From a virus: a stretch of 27,160 nt of DNA. The position numbers and the translations under genes were made by a program. The stretch spans positions 1 through 27,160 of the IMG/VR virus record IMGVR_UViG_3300025881_000068; one strand, written 5' to 3'. Shown here piece by piece: positions 7,285 to 15,395 of this stretch (the stretch's first letter is position 1; the number at the start of each line of letters is the position of its first letter). The notes under the pieces were generated by a model. The model was not told the DNA's origin, searched no databases, and saw only the letters and a list, made by a program, of their open reading frames with translations.

Positions 7285-7627
7285 TTCCGAGGATCCTTTC
7301 ATTGTTATGGTTCACATGGCTCTTCCATTCGACACGTTTCACAGTGTTCAACTTTCTCAGAGCTGCATGATCCAGAACCACGAAGACAGGTGGACCACAT
7401 AGAACTTGGTCCGGTCTATCCCCGGTGGATCTGAATTTCACTCTGGCTTTATCGTAGAAAATCATACGGTTAGGCCAAGAGAATGAGTTGTGCCGATACA
7501 TCGTCAGCATCATCTCGATCATGTATTCACAGTGTCGAAAATCATGACACATATAGATGCAGTCACGACCTTTCTTGATGTGGTCTTGGAACATGTCGTG
7601 AAGCTGCCTAGACGACTGAAATCTCAT
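7274..7627 (-). CDS. hypothetical protein, 117 aa
   Basis: No family recognised. The ATG overlaps the stop of the polymerase C-terminal gene in an ATGA junction. The sequence is His/Met/Cys-rich at the N-terminus (DCIYMCHDFRHCEYMIEMM) and basic, with a hydrophobic strand GPPVFVVLDHAAL near residues 78-90 followed by a basic tail. The FVVLDHA strand resembles a Walker B, but there is no P-loop, so no ATPase call is made. The tight overlap on both sides supports expression with the replication genes. Confidence 0.7.
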   Translation of the reverse strand: MRFQSSRQLHDMFQDHIKKGRDCIYMCHDFRHCEYMIEMMLTMYRHNSFSWPNRMIFYDKARVKFRSTGDRPDQVLCGPPVFVVLDHAALRKLNTVKRVEWKSHVNHNNERILGNVS

Positions 7628-8370
7628 GCTGCCAGTTTCTCCAGGTGTTTGGTGATCTCTGCTTTGACATCACCGATGGTTGAGTCTTTCGGAATGGTCA
7701 TCTCTTCCTTCCAGTTTGGATAGAAGATCGACAGTTCCCCAGACATTTTGATGTGCTCATTCTGGATGGCAGGATCCTCTTGCCAGCTCACAGCTTTCAC
7801 CATGTGCTTGTTGGTATAGAGGACAGTTTCCATATCATCCCGGATGAGCATGTAGTTTGCGTCATGGATCTGAGCACAAGGTTTGATGTCCAAACGATGT
7901 GGTCCCTTTCGGACAGTCTGCATGAACTCAGAACCAGCACGACTATTCAACATGCAGTAGGATTGACCGAGAGCATTACCTGCTGTCCGGCCCTCTGCTG
8001 CTGCCTCATACGGTGTCTTACTGGTTCCCAAGACAACCTGCTTGAGCAGGGGAGTTCGCAATCTCAGGCCAAATGCGAGGGTGACGTAGCCATCCTTACA
8101 GGCTTGCTCCAGTTTATCTGCAACCCACTTGTCGGAGACGTGGTACAGATCGTGATAGCTGGCTTCGATTGACTTAGCCAACTGCGAGGTGAAGCCACAG
8201 TTCGCCATCAGAGTCACATACGTCCCCTGATAGGTGAGAGCGAAAGTCGGTGCCTTCGACTCTTGTCTCCAGTGGGGATAGAGCTTCTTGATGGAGTTGA
8301 CACGAGCGACATTGTGTTCGCTCGCGTCTACTGTGGAGACAGACTCGACTGTCCCAACCAGTTTAAGCAT
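7624..8370 (-). CDS. DNA polymerase family A, C-terminal piece (motifs B and C)
   Basis: The protein has 248 aa. The frame opens at 8484, but the first ~38 codons lie inside the Tad2-like gene and read nothing familiar. The ATG at 8370 overlaps the Tad2-like stop (ATGCTTAA), giving MLKLVGTVES. It carries polymerase motif B (RQESKAPTFALTYQG, R35, K39, Y47), the conserved EGRTAGNALGQS segment, and motif C with QIHDAN (H169, D170), ending in GELSIFYPNW as family A phage polymerases do. It lacks motif A and the exonuclease, which lie in the 8839-10923 gene. The two chains must associate to give an active enzyme. The pieces are in the same frame but separated by stops, so this is not a sequencing frameshift. 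Confidence 0.9.
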   Translation of the reverse strand: MLKLVGTVESVSTVDASEHNVARVNSIKKLYPHWRQESKAPTFALTYQGTYVTLMANCGFTSQLAKSIEASYHDLYHVSDKWVADKLEQACKDGYVTLAFGLRLRTPLLKQVVLGTSKTPYEAAAEGRTAGNALGQSYCMLNSRAGSEFMQTVRKGPHRLDIKPCAQIHDANYMLIRDDMETVLYTNKHMVKAVSWQEDPAIQNEHIKMSGELSIFYPNWKEEMTIPKDSTIGDVKAEITKHLEKLAA

Positions 8371-8830
8371 CCGGGACCAGAACCCAGTCCAGAGCCAGCA
8401 TGTCAGACTGTGAGCAGAGCCAAGGAACGATTGTCCCATCGGCTGTGAACATGTCCACATGAGGTTGATAGTTGAACTTGGCACCTTCGCCGAGGATCGA
8501 GAGCAGAGGCTCCCGATTGACAGTCAGATTGTGCGAACCAGCAACCAAGAACAGGAACATGTTTTTCCCGTTCCAGCCATACCGTGCCACACGTTTACCA
8601 GCCTTCAGATGTTCGATGGCTGTACCAAATCCGAACATACCGTCAGAGGTGTAGGTGGCTTCGAAGACATCAGCAGGGGACCAGCTTTGATAGCCGTCTG
8701 CATAGATGACCAGATAGCCCTCACGAGCTGGGTCTTCATCTTCTGGGATCGTCCATCCCCGGTGGGTGTTGTAGTCACCCAGGTTCATCTTGGTCGCTGT
8801 CAGCGACTTGGTTCCAACGTATTGCTTCAT
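8363..8830 (-). CDS. Tad2-like anti-Thoeris protein (DUF2829) with N-terminal extension
   Basis: The protein has 155 aa from the ATG at 8830 (MKQYVGTK, the usual start of this family). A GTG four codons upstream, overlapping the polymerase stop as GTGA, is an alternative. Residues ~1-60 form the frequently linked module (GWTIPEDED, GYLVIYADGYQSWSP). Residues ~66-155 are the DUF2829/Tad2 domain: FGTAIEHLKAGKRVARYGWN, MFLFLV, HVDMFTADGTIVPWLCSQ and DMLALDWVLV. Tad2 proteins sequester the ADP-ribose-derived cyclic signals made by Thoeris TIR proteins. The key Trp and Asp of the ligand-binding DMxxADGTIVPW region are present. The gene fills the break between the two polymerase pieces and overlaps the C-terminal piece by 8 nt. 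The sequestration function is inferred from the family. Confidence 0.88.
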   Translation of the reverse strand: MKQYVGTKSLTATKMNLGDYNTHRGWTIPEDEDPAREGYLVIYADGYQSWSPADVFEATYTSDGMFGFGTAIEHLKAGKRVARYGWNGKNMFLFLVAGSHNLTVNREPLLSILGEGAKFNYQPHVDMFTADGTIVPWLCSQSDMLALDWVLVPDA

Positions 8831-8838
8831 GGATTTAC

Positions 8839-10923
8839 TCACTTGTTGAGTTGGGCAAACAGCTCATGTCCGAGCAGCTTTTGACCCTCATATTCTATCT
8901 CCTCATCACTGTGGAAATAGATCTCTTTCCCATCGACGACTGCCTTGTAGGGGGTAGCCCCTTCTGGAAGCAGTTCAATGTCTGGCATGTGCTCTTTGAA
9001 ATAAGCCAATGCACGAAGACAGTGTCCGTCGAACCCATCAGAATACACCTTGATCTTCTCTGGATCTTTGGTGGTCACTGCTGAGATCTTGTCCTCCAAC
9101 GAGTCGAAGTCCAAGCCCACAAACAGCCATCCGGGGGGTGCTTCAAAGCACTCCTTGATGAGCTTGGCAAGCCTTTGTTTGACGGGTGTCGAACCAGCAG
9201 AAGGGATGTTCTGTAGGTTGGGGTTGTTGCTGGAAAGTCTCCCAGATGCTGTGCCACCCAGTCGGAAGTTTCCGAACAGGTAATGCCATCCATCGTTGCC
9301 CTTCTGAGCTTTCAAGAATGCTGGAAGGAACGTCGAGAGGATGATCGCACTGGCTTTGTACTCGATCAGGATCTCCAAGAACCGAATCACTTCGGGATCC
9401 TTGGTGTGGTTGATGAGCTTCTCCAGTGTGTCAGCACCTGTGGCAGGTTGCTTGGAGTCTGTGTAATCCAGCACAGGCAAACCAAGGAAGTTCTCGTCAT
9501 AGAGAAAGCGTTGGAGCTGCTGTGAGGATCCGGGGTTGAACTCGACGATGGTGTCTTTGGTCTTCCCGAGATCAGCCTTCGTGATCTGCTTGGTTTTCAG
9601 CTTGGCGTTCTTCTCGATGACCTTCTCATCTCGGAGCTGATCCATGAAGGACCAGACGATCTGGAGATTGTTCATCTTGGCCAAGTTGTCGCTGCTCTCC
9701 TTGTTGAGCTGCTTGTCCAGTGCGATGACCTTCTTCATGTTCAGAGGCATCCCGGTGAGCTGCATCTGAATGATGTCGATCACGGCTGGACGGAAGAGTG
9801 ACTGATACGGCACGTCTTGCTCGTCAGCGATCATGATCGGGTAGTTCTTCTTGAAGACATACCATGTGGAGAGGCCGTCGATCAGGTTGTATTCCAACAG
9901 CTTGGGCAACGGGATCTGGGTGATGTCATGGATGTCTTCCACGGCATAGTTCCCAGCGAACTCCTGAGCCTGAGCCTTGAGACCCAGCTCATTTCCAGCA
10001 CAGGAATTGGTGGCCAGATAGGAGATGATCTGTGTGCAGTCCCAGTCTCTCAGCATCACATCAAGACCTTCGAGGAGACCCTCTTGATCAAGGATGTGAT
10101 CCATAAACAGTTGATAAACAAGGACATACACGTCGTAGCAGATGTTGTGATAGATCATCTTCCGCTTGAAGTTACGGAAGAAAACCTGAAGAGCAGCTCG
10201 AACAGCTTTGTTCTTGAACTGCACTCCGTGAGCACCTTCAGCAGCACTCCCCTTGGCAACGACGTAGTCAACAGGGAAGGCAATGCCTTCGTGCTCATTC
10301 CAGCAGAAAGTGATCGTCCCGATCTCTGCATCGTAGTGCTTCAAGGAGAAGCCTTCGATGTCACAGGTCAGGTCACAGTCCATTTTCAGCAGCTTGTCGA
10401 GCCACTGTGCGATGTCTGTGTCTGTCATGGGATAGTCAGCGAACTTGATGATGTTCTGGCCAGTGACCGTCACATCTCCCTTGGCCCACCGTTTGGTAGA
10501 CTCCAGAGCCATCCCGATCTTCTTCTTCATGTTGTCCGGGTCATAGAAGACCCGTGCATAGTTGGGACAGTAGGTGATCGAGAAGTCTGGATCGTAATCG
10601 GAGATGAAGAAATCCCCGATGGTCGCATCTGTCTTGGCTTTCTTCGAGAGGATCTTGAAGTAGTCAGGCTGTGTCACGATTAGCATCTTGATGCCTGCTG
10701 CCTTGAGGTTGGGCAACAGGTCATCAAGATACTCTTTCATGTCAGAGGCTGAGTTCTTCTTCTTGGTTCCATCCATGAAGAGATCAGCAACCATGACGCT
10801 CTCACCCAGAGCAAGCAGGTGAGGTTGGTAGTAATGCTTCTGCACCTCCGCTGTCTGGATGCGTGGAACCAGGATACAAATCCGAGGATCCTTTGCAGAG
10901 TTGCCGATGACTTCATACTTCAT
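8839..10923 (-). CDS. DNA polymerase family A, N-terminal piece (exonuclease and motif A)
   Basis: The protein has 694 aa, with an ATG behind AGGAGA. The 3'-5' exonuclease motifs are present: ExoI CDIEGF (D188, E190), ExoII YHNICYDV, and ExoIII YNLIDGL. Thumb/palm sequence follows (FNPGSSQQLQ, GGTASGRLSSNNPNLQNIPS) and then motif A VGLDFDSLED (catalytic Asp at about 605). The chain stops 90 residues later, after DGHCLRALAYF and IEYEGQKLLGHEL, before motifs B and C. The first ~165 residues are a non-catalytic domain I do not recognise. It overlaps no polymerase sequence in the downstream piece, so the pair is complementary. It starts 2 nt downstream of the stop of the 57-aa gene. Confidence 0.92.
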   Translation of the reverse strand: MKYEVIGNSAKDPRICILVPRIQTAEVQKHYYQPHLLALGESVMVADLFMDGTKKKNSASDMKEYLDDLLPNLKAAGIKMLIVTQPDYFKILSKKAKTDATIGDFFISDYDPDFSITYCPNYARVFYDPDNMKKKIGMALESTKRWAKGDVTVTGQNIIKFADYPMTDTDIAQWLDKLLKMDCDLTCDIEGFSLKHYDAEIGTITFCWNEHEGIAFPVDYVVAKGSAAEGAHGVQFKNKAVRAALQVFFRNFKRKMIYHNICYDVYVLVYQLFMDHILDQEGLLEGLDVMLRDWDCTQIISYLATNSCAGNELGLKAQAQEFAGNYAVEDIHDITQIPLPKLLEYNLIDGLSTWYVFKKNYPIMIADEQDVPYQSLFRPAVIDIIQMQLTGMPLNMKKVIALDKQLNKESSDNLAKMNNLQIVWSFMDQLRDEKVIEKNAKLKTKQITKADLGKTKDTIVEFNPGSSQQLQRFLYDENFLGLPVLDYTDSKQPATGADTLEKLINHTKDPEVIRFLEILIEYKASAIILSTFLPAFLKAQKGNDGWHYLFGNFRLGGTASGRLSSNNPNLQNIPSAGSTPVKQRLAKLIKECFEAPPGWLFVGLDFDSLEDKISAVTTKDPEKIKVYSDGFDGHCLRALAYFKEHMPDIELLPEGATPYKAVVDGKEIYFHSDEEIEYEGQKLLGHELFAQLNK

Positions 10924-10925
10924 GT

Positions 10926-11099
10926 TCAGTCTCCTATGACAATGCGATCAGCTTCACCGATAGCTGTTTGAGCCTCCAACATTTCATTCATCCACTCATC
11001 GGAATGAGATGGAAAATTCAATTCCTCTTCGATGCTCTGAGAGATCAAAGCAGACAGAGTGTTAGCAGTGGCTTTTGAGATGGTGATCTCAGTTTTCAT
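10926..11099 (-). CDS. small hypothetical protein, 57 aa
   Basis: The ATG overlaps the helicase stop (GCATGA) and AAAGGT lies 8 nt upstream. It ends 2 nt before the polymerase start, and the polymerase ribosome-binding site AGGAGA lies in its last codons. The protein starts MKTEITISKATANTLSALIS and is acidic and predicted helical (SIEEELNFPS, DEWMNEMLEA). No family recognised. The tight fit between two essential replication genes and the coupled start support a real gene. Confidence 0.75.
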   Translation of the reverse strand: MKTEITISKATANTLSALISQSIEEELNFPSHSDEWMNEMLEAQTAIGEADRIVIGD

Positions 11100-12367
11100 G
11101 CGAAGTACCTTTCTGGAAGCTCGCCTCGGATGTAGAGACGAGAGCGTGGACGGGACAGTGCAACGTACTGGAGACGTGCTGTCTGTTCCTTGTTGGTGGA
11201 CTTGCCAATGTCGGCGAGGTCCACGATGACAGAGTCATAGGTTGACCCCTGAGCTTTGTGCGTGGTGGATGCACTGACCGAACGGAGATCGGGATACCCG
11301 TTCTTGATCTTGAAGAAGCGTTCCCAGCTCTTGTTCTGGGAGTAAAACTTCAACACGGCTGCCCGGTCATTGTGGTCTGCGAAGGCTGTTACCGAATAGG
11401 TAACACCACTGTTCACATCTTCCACATCCATCATGATCATCCGGACTTCTTCGCCAGAGACGATAGATTTGTCCATGAAATCATCAGTGATGCGAACCAC
11501 ACGAACGACTTGGTCTGTGTAGAGACGAGTCTTGCCCACGAGTTCAGCGGCTGAGTTGTTCGAAAGAATCTCACCAACCTCGTATGGCTCGGTGTAGGCA
11601 CGCAGCTCACGAATGAAGCTGTTGTACTGGATGACACGAGCATTGGTGTACGAGAGCACACGCTTGCTGGGATCCTCCAATAGGAACTCACGTTCCAGAA
11701 CACCTTTGAGTGTGGTCCCATCGACGAAGTCGATTACTCCCGGCACTTCCTTGATCCGGGTGAACTTGCCAGTCAGAACAGTCTGCTTGGCCTGCTCACA
11801 GAGATCCATGAGTGCTTGTTGTCCAGCGTTCCGTACTGATGTGGACAGGAGACCAGTCTCCATTCCCTTCTGGGCATAGATCGGAGAGATGTTCTCCTTC
11901 ACAGGAGCCAACTGGTTTTTGTCCCCTACGAACAAGACCTTACAGGTCGAGTCGATACCTTTCATGATGTACTTGAACAGGTCAGAGTTCACCATGGAGC
12001 ATTCATCGACGATGATGAGAGTACCAGAGTGAACCATCCACTTGGGAGTGGGGACGATCTTCACTGCACCTGTGGTGAAGTTCTCCGAGACACGAAGATT
12101 CATAAACGAGTAGATCGTTCCAATCTCTCCGGCTCGGTGTGGCATTGCATCCGAGATGACGGCTGCTGCTTTGTTTGTTGTGGCTGTAATAACCACGCTG
12201 TGCATTGTCTTGGTTTGCTGATGCTTCAGGATTCCATCAGCAATCTGAGAAATCAGATACGTTTTACCTGTACCAGCACCACCGGACACGTCCATGAATT
12301 TATCAGGTCCATTGATGAAGTTGATTACTTTCATGAACACGCCCTGCTGATCTTTATTTAGTGGCAT
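11096..12367 (-). CDS. SF1B DNA helicase, Dda/RecD-like (N4 gp42-like)
   Basis: The protein has 423 aa from the ATG at 12367 (MPLNKDQQG), with AAGGA 7 nt upstream. Upstream in-frame codons cross a stable hairpin and are unlikely to be translated. Helicase motifs in order: Q-motif LNKDQQGVF; I SGGAGTGKT; Ia ITATTNKAA; II IIVDECSM; III VLFVGDKNQLAPV; then HKAQGSTYDSVIVDLADI (V) and LQYVALSRPRSRLYI (VI). This is the Dda/RecD subfamily, 5'-3' translocating monomeric helicases. It lies between nrdJ and the polymerase, as in other N4-like modules, and probably acts at origin opening or fork rescue next to the primase-helicase. Confidence 0.9.
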   Translation of the reverse strand: MPLNKDQQGVFMKVINFINGPDKFMDVSGGAGTGKTYLISQIADGILKHQQTKTMHSVVITATTNKAAAVISDAMPHRAGEIGTIYSFMNLRVSENFTTGAVKIVPTPKWMVHSGTLIIVDECSMVNSDLFKYIMKGIDSTCKVLFVGDKNQLAPVKENISPIYAQKGMETGLLSTSVRNAGQQALMDLCEQAKQTVLTGKFTRIKEVPGVIDFVDGTTLKGVLEREFLLEDPSKRVLSYTNARVIQYNSFIRELRAYTEPYEVGEILSNNSAAELVGKTRLYTDQVVRVVRITDDFMDKSIVSGEEVRMIMMDVEDVNSGVTYSVTAFADHNDRAAVLKFYSQNKSWERFFKIKNGYPDLRSVSASTTHKAQGSTYDSVIVDLADIGKSTNKEQTARLQYVALSRPRSRLYIRGELPERYFA

Positions 12368-12388
12368 GTTGTTTTCCTTGTTGAGGGT

Positions 12389-12412
12389 GTCCCCTGTCCG
12401 AAGACAGGGGAC
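12389..12412 (-). promoter_or_regulatory. intercistronic cUUCGg hairpin between nrdJ and helicase
   Basis: In the 53-nt gap, the minus strand reads GTCCCCTGTC-TTCG-GACAGGGGAC: a perfect 10-bp stem closed by the exceptionally stable C(UUCG)G tetraloop. There is no T run after it, so it is not an intrinsic terminator. It sits 8 nt downstream of the nrdJ stop and just before the helicase ribosome-binding site. A 3'-end block protecting nrdJ mRNA, or a processing boundary tuning helicase expression, is the likely role. Confidence 0.75.
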
Positions 12413-12420
12413 GATGTGGT

Positions 12421-14877
12421 TTAGCCACACTTAGAGTAGCCGCAATCGGTACAGACTAGGCAACCACTATGATTAACCATGGTATAAGCTTTACACTCAG
12501 GACATGATTTATCTATATAATGGCCAGGTTGGTCTTTTGGGTCATCATAGACAAGAACTTCAGATTCAGAATCTTTGAGATAAAGCATTCGATCCAAAGT
12601 CTCTTCACGAGTCTCACCCAAATCTGTAACAATCTCGTCATGGACCTCGTCAACGATTTTGAGGTCTTTCAGATGCTGTTCCAATGTGGAACCAAGAAGA
12701 GCAATGAACGATGGTTGGTAACGGCCATCTACGAAGGCACCTCCGTTCGGATCCATGATGGATTTGAGGTCTTCGATGACGAAGGAGATGTCATCGTTGC
12801 GACGGAAGACAGAACTCATCATGCGAGTCAGGGCTACAGTCCACTGGAAATGGCTCATGTCCTGAGTGTTGATGAAGATCTCGAACGGTGTGACCTTGCC
12901 GTTTTGCATACGGTTGTTGATGGTCACATAGAAGTTCGACCCCTGCCACTTCAGCTTGTAGGTTTGGCCGTCGAGGATCTTCGCACGAGGTGTGTCGAAG
13001 TTCGTCTCTGGTTCTTCCGGAAGTGTTTCTTCCTCTGGTTCACTCTTCTCATCTTCGATGATCGAGATTACAGACCCAAGGGTATCATTGGGACGATAGG
13101 TCGTGCAGCCTTTCAAACCCAGACGGTATGCCTGCATGTACACTTCCTTGAAGTCTTCGAAGGAAATGTCCACCGGACAGTTGATCGTCTTGGAGATCGA
13201 CGAGTCGATCCACTTCTGAACAGCAGCCTGTATGACCAAATGGTCGTTGGGTGTCAGTGTCTGAGCTGTGACAAGATGCTCCGGGTTCGGATCAAGATCC
13301 CGACCGGTTGACTCGCACCACTCACGGTGACGTAGCACACCATAGTCTTCGACCATCTGTTCGACTTTGGTCACACCATCGTCTTCCAGAACATTCCGCA
13401 TGTAGCGGCCTGCGAAGACAGGTTCCACACCAGAGCTGACGTTGCCTGCGTACATCGAGATCGTCCCTGTGGGAGCGATAGATGTCAGCAAAGCATTCCG
13501 GATCCCGTGCTGCATGATTTCATCACGCAAGCTGGAAGGGATTCCTTCCTGACTCATGAAACCAGAACGAACGAACTCCTTGCGTTGGTCGAAGGTCATG
13601 GTTGCAGGGCATGGTCCGTACTCACGAGCCATCTGCACCGACTCATGGTAGGCAGCCAGTGTGATGGTCTTCATCACTTCGTCAGCGATCTGCTGAGAGG
13701 TCGTCGAGCCATACTTCTCATTCAGCATGAAGAGCATGTCTGCCAGACCAGTGATGCCCAGACCCATCCGACGCTTGTACTTGGCTTCGGCTTCCTGCTC
13801 AGGGAGTGGGAAGTTCGAAGAGTCGATGACGGAGTCCAGAAGACGAACCGCGATACGAGTGGTTGTCTGGATCAGCTCGTAGTCGATCTCAGCGTTGTTC
13901 TCGAACGGGTTTTTGACCATACGGCTCAGGTTGATGGAGCCAAGAAGACATGCACCATACGGAGGCAATGGTTGCTCACCACATGGGTTGGTCGAGGAGA
14001 TGTCTTCGATGTACCAGAGGTTGTTCATCTTGTTGATGCGGTCGATGAACAGCACACCCGGTTCAGCATGGTTGTAGGTGTTGTCCATGATCTCATTCCA
14101 GAGGTCACGGGCTTGGACGATCTCGTAGATCCACTCACCGTTTTCTGTCTGGCCAAGGCTGGTGTCCTTGGGTTGGATCACATGGCTCAGGGGCCACTCG
14201 TAGTTGTGGATGACAGCATTCATGAAGTCATCCGAGGCCATCACGCTCATGTTGAACATGTTGAGACGACCCTTCTCACGCTTCGCCTTGATGAACTTGA
14301 GCACATCAGGGTGGCTGCACATGATGGTAGCCATCATTGCCCCACGACGAGCACCTGCGCTCATGATCGTGCGACACATGGCGTCCCAGACATCCATGAA
14401 GCTGAGAGGTCCGGAAGCATCTGCATCCACACCTTTGACCGGAGCACCCGATGGACGAATGGGGCTGAAGTCATAGCCGATCCCACCACCTTGCTGCATG
14501 GTGAGTGCTGCTTCCTTGAGGTTGGTGAAGATGCTGTCGAGGTCATCACCGATGGTCCCCATGACGTAGCAGTTGAACAGGGTGACAGCTCGTCCACTCC
14601 CTGCACCTGCGGTGATACGTCCTGCTGGCAGGAATTTGAAGTCACTGAGTGCTTCGAAGTAGCGTTCACGCCAGTTGTCCCGTGACACCTGAGTGATCTG
14701 ATACCCTTCTTTGTCACCAGTCAGGGTGATGTCTGCCTTCGAACATGCTGTGGCGATACGATTCCACGTATCGACGACGGAGAGATCGTCTTGGATGTCC
14801 GGATTGGGTGTGGTCAGCTTGTATTTCCGGTTCCAAATCTCTTCGGAGATTGGCTGAGGGAAGGGGTTGTTCGTCAT
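12421..14877 (-). CDS. nrdJ: adenosylcobalamin-dependent (class II) ribonucleotide reductase
   Basis: The protein has 818 aa from the ATG at 14877 (MTNNPFPQP), with AAGGA 8 nt upstream. The active site STNPCGEQ (297-302) supplies the thiyl Cys C299 and Glu301. The redox pair is C103 (FNCYVMG) and C310 (GACLLGS), the same spacing (+11) as C408/C419 in the Lactobacillus enzyme. APTGTISMYAGN forms the phosphate loop. The C-terminus is Cys-rich (SCPEC, CLVCTDCGYSKC), as in NrdJ proteins that take electrons there. No class I small subunit is near, supporting the B12-dependent class. It makes dNTPs for phage replication and depends on host cobalamin. It follows a terminator, so it has its own leader. 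Confidence 0.93.
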   Translation of the reverse strand: MTNNPFPQPISEEIWNRKYKLTTPNPDIQDDLSVVDTWNRIATACSKADITLTGDKEGYQITQVSRDNWRERYFEALSDFKFLPAGRITAGAGSGRAVTLFNCYVMGTIGDDLDSIFTNLKEAALTMQQGGGIGYDFSPIRPSGAPVKGVDADASGPLSFMDVWDAMCRTIMSAGARRGAMMATIMCSHPDVLKFIKAKREKGRLNMFNMSVMASDDFMNAVIHNYEWPLSHVIQPKDTSLGQTENGEWIYEIVQARDLWNEIMDNTYNHAEPGVLFIDRINKMNNLWYIEDISSTNPCGEQPLPPYGACLLGSINLSRMVKNPFENNAEIDYELIQTTTRIAVRLLDSVIDSSNFPLPEQEAEAKYKRRMGLGITGLADMLFMLNEKYGSTTSQQIADEVMKTITLAAYHESVQMAREYGPCPATMTFDQRKEFVRSGFMSQEGIPSSLRDEIMQHGIRNALLTSIAPTGTISMYAGNVSSGVEPVFAGRYMRNVLEDDGVTKVEQMVEDYGVLRHREWCESTGRDLDPNPEHLVTAQTLTPNDHLVIQAAVQKWIDSSISKTINCPVDISFEDFKEVYMQAYRLGLKGCTTYRPNDTLGSVISIIEDEKSEPEEETLPEEPETNFDTPRAKILDGQTYKLKWQGSNFYVTINNRMQNGKVTPFEIFINTQDMSHFQWTVALTRMMSSVFRRNDDISFVIEDLKSIMDPNGGAFVDGRYQPSFIALLGSTLEQHLKDLKIVDEVHDEIVTDLGETREETLDRMLYLKDSESEVLVYDDPKDQPGHYIDKSCPECKAYTMVNHSGCLVCTDCGYSKCG

Positions 14878-14929
14878 TGGTTCTTCCTTGTTGATATGTT
14901 GGGGGTCTGCTGGTGTAGCCACTCCCGTT

Positions 14930-14983
14930 GAAAAAGAAAAGCCTCCACCGATAGCATAGGAGCACATTTCGGTAGAGGCTTTC
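14930..14983 (-). terminator. intrinsic terminator after the macro-like gene
   Basis: On the minus strand AAAGCCTCTACCGA pairs with TCGGTGGAGGCTTT (12 of 13 pairs, one mismatch) around a 17-nt loop and is followed by TCTTTTT. It starts 2 nt after the stop at 14985 and ends about 50 nt before the nrdJ start. It separates the accessory block from the replication block. Confidence 0.85.
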
Positions 14984-14984
14984 T

Positions 14985-15395
14985 TCAGAACGTCCCCCAG
15001 AATTTGGCGTCCCTTGGGAGGAAGGGTTGCCAGACTGTGTCGAAGAAGCAGTTGCTCTTTCGATGGGCGACGTACTCGAAGAGTCTCGCAATGTTGTCAT
15101 CACGAAACCCGGAGAGACCAGTCCCAACTCTGGTGACTTGGAACTGGAGTTCATTCCGCTCGTCGTATGCGAACTTCATGAATTTCTGGACGTGTGTATG
15201 CACGTCGTCAAAGGGCATGAAGCTGATGTTCAGCCCCTTGGTAGGGAGAGCATAGGATTGGCCTGTGAGGCCCTCTCCTACGCCCAGCTCGGCACCTTTG
15301 TGTTCTCGTGCATAACGAGCTGCACCAGCACCATGGATGCCGCTGAGGTTTGAACCAAAGACGAAGATCATCTTGGATGGATCATGCAGCTCCAT
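14985..15395 (-). CDS. phage macro-like protein (A1S_2505-type)
   Basis: The protein has 136 aa. The ATG at 15395 shares its A with the stop of the cupin gene (TGATG), so translation is coupled. There is no strong ribosome-binding site. The sequence MIFVFGSNLSGIHGAGAARY, then GEGLTGQSYALPTKG, VTRVGTGLSGFRDD and IARLFEYV is the pattern of a widespread phage family that I remember as A1S_2505 and that looks macro-domain-like (Gly-rich loops following a FVFGSN strand). Macro domains bind or remove ADP-ribose. Whether this one does is inference. It is the last gene before a terminator. Together with the Tad2-like gene, it is a second candidate for handling ADP-ribose-derived signals. Confidence 0.7.
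   Translation of the reverse strand: MELHDPSKMIFVFGSNLSGIHGAGAARYAREHKGAELGVGEGLTGQSYALPTKGLNISFMPFDDVHTHVQKFMKFAYDERNELQFQVTRVGTGLSGFRDDNIARLFEYVAHRKSNCFFDTVWQPFLPRDAKFWGTF

Noticed and set aside
8371-8484. Upstream extension of the polymerase C-terminal frame
   Set aside because: The 38 extra codons lie inside the Tad2-like gene in another frame and read no polymerase sequence. The ATG at 8370 fits the coupled junction.
8363-8842. Intein or group I intron interrupting the polymerase
   Set aside because: The interruption is entirely filled by the Tad2-like coding frame, with no intein blocks at the ends of the polymerase pieces and no room for an intron ribozyme. Stops separate the two pieces in their shared frame.
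13507-14685. Plus-strand 392-codon frame
   Set aside because: It is antisense to nrdJ, which has all catalytic residues on the other strand.
14878-14929. Cobalamin riboswitch before nrdJ
   Set aside because: Only about 52 nt lie between the terminator and the start, too short for the element.
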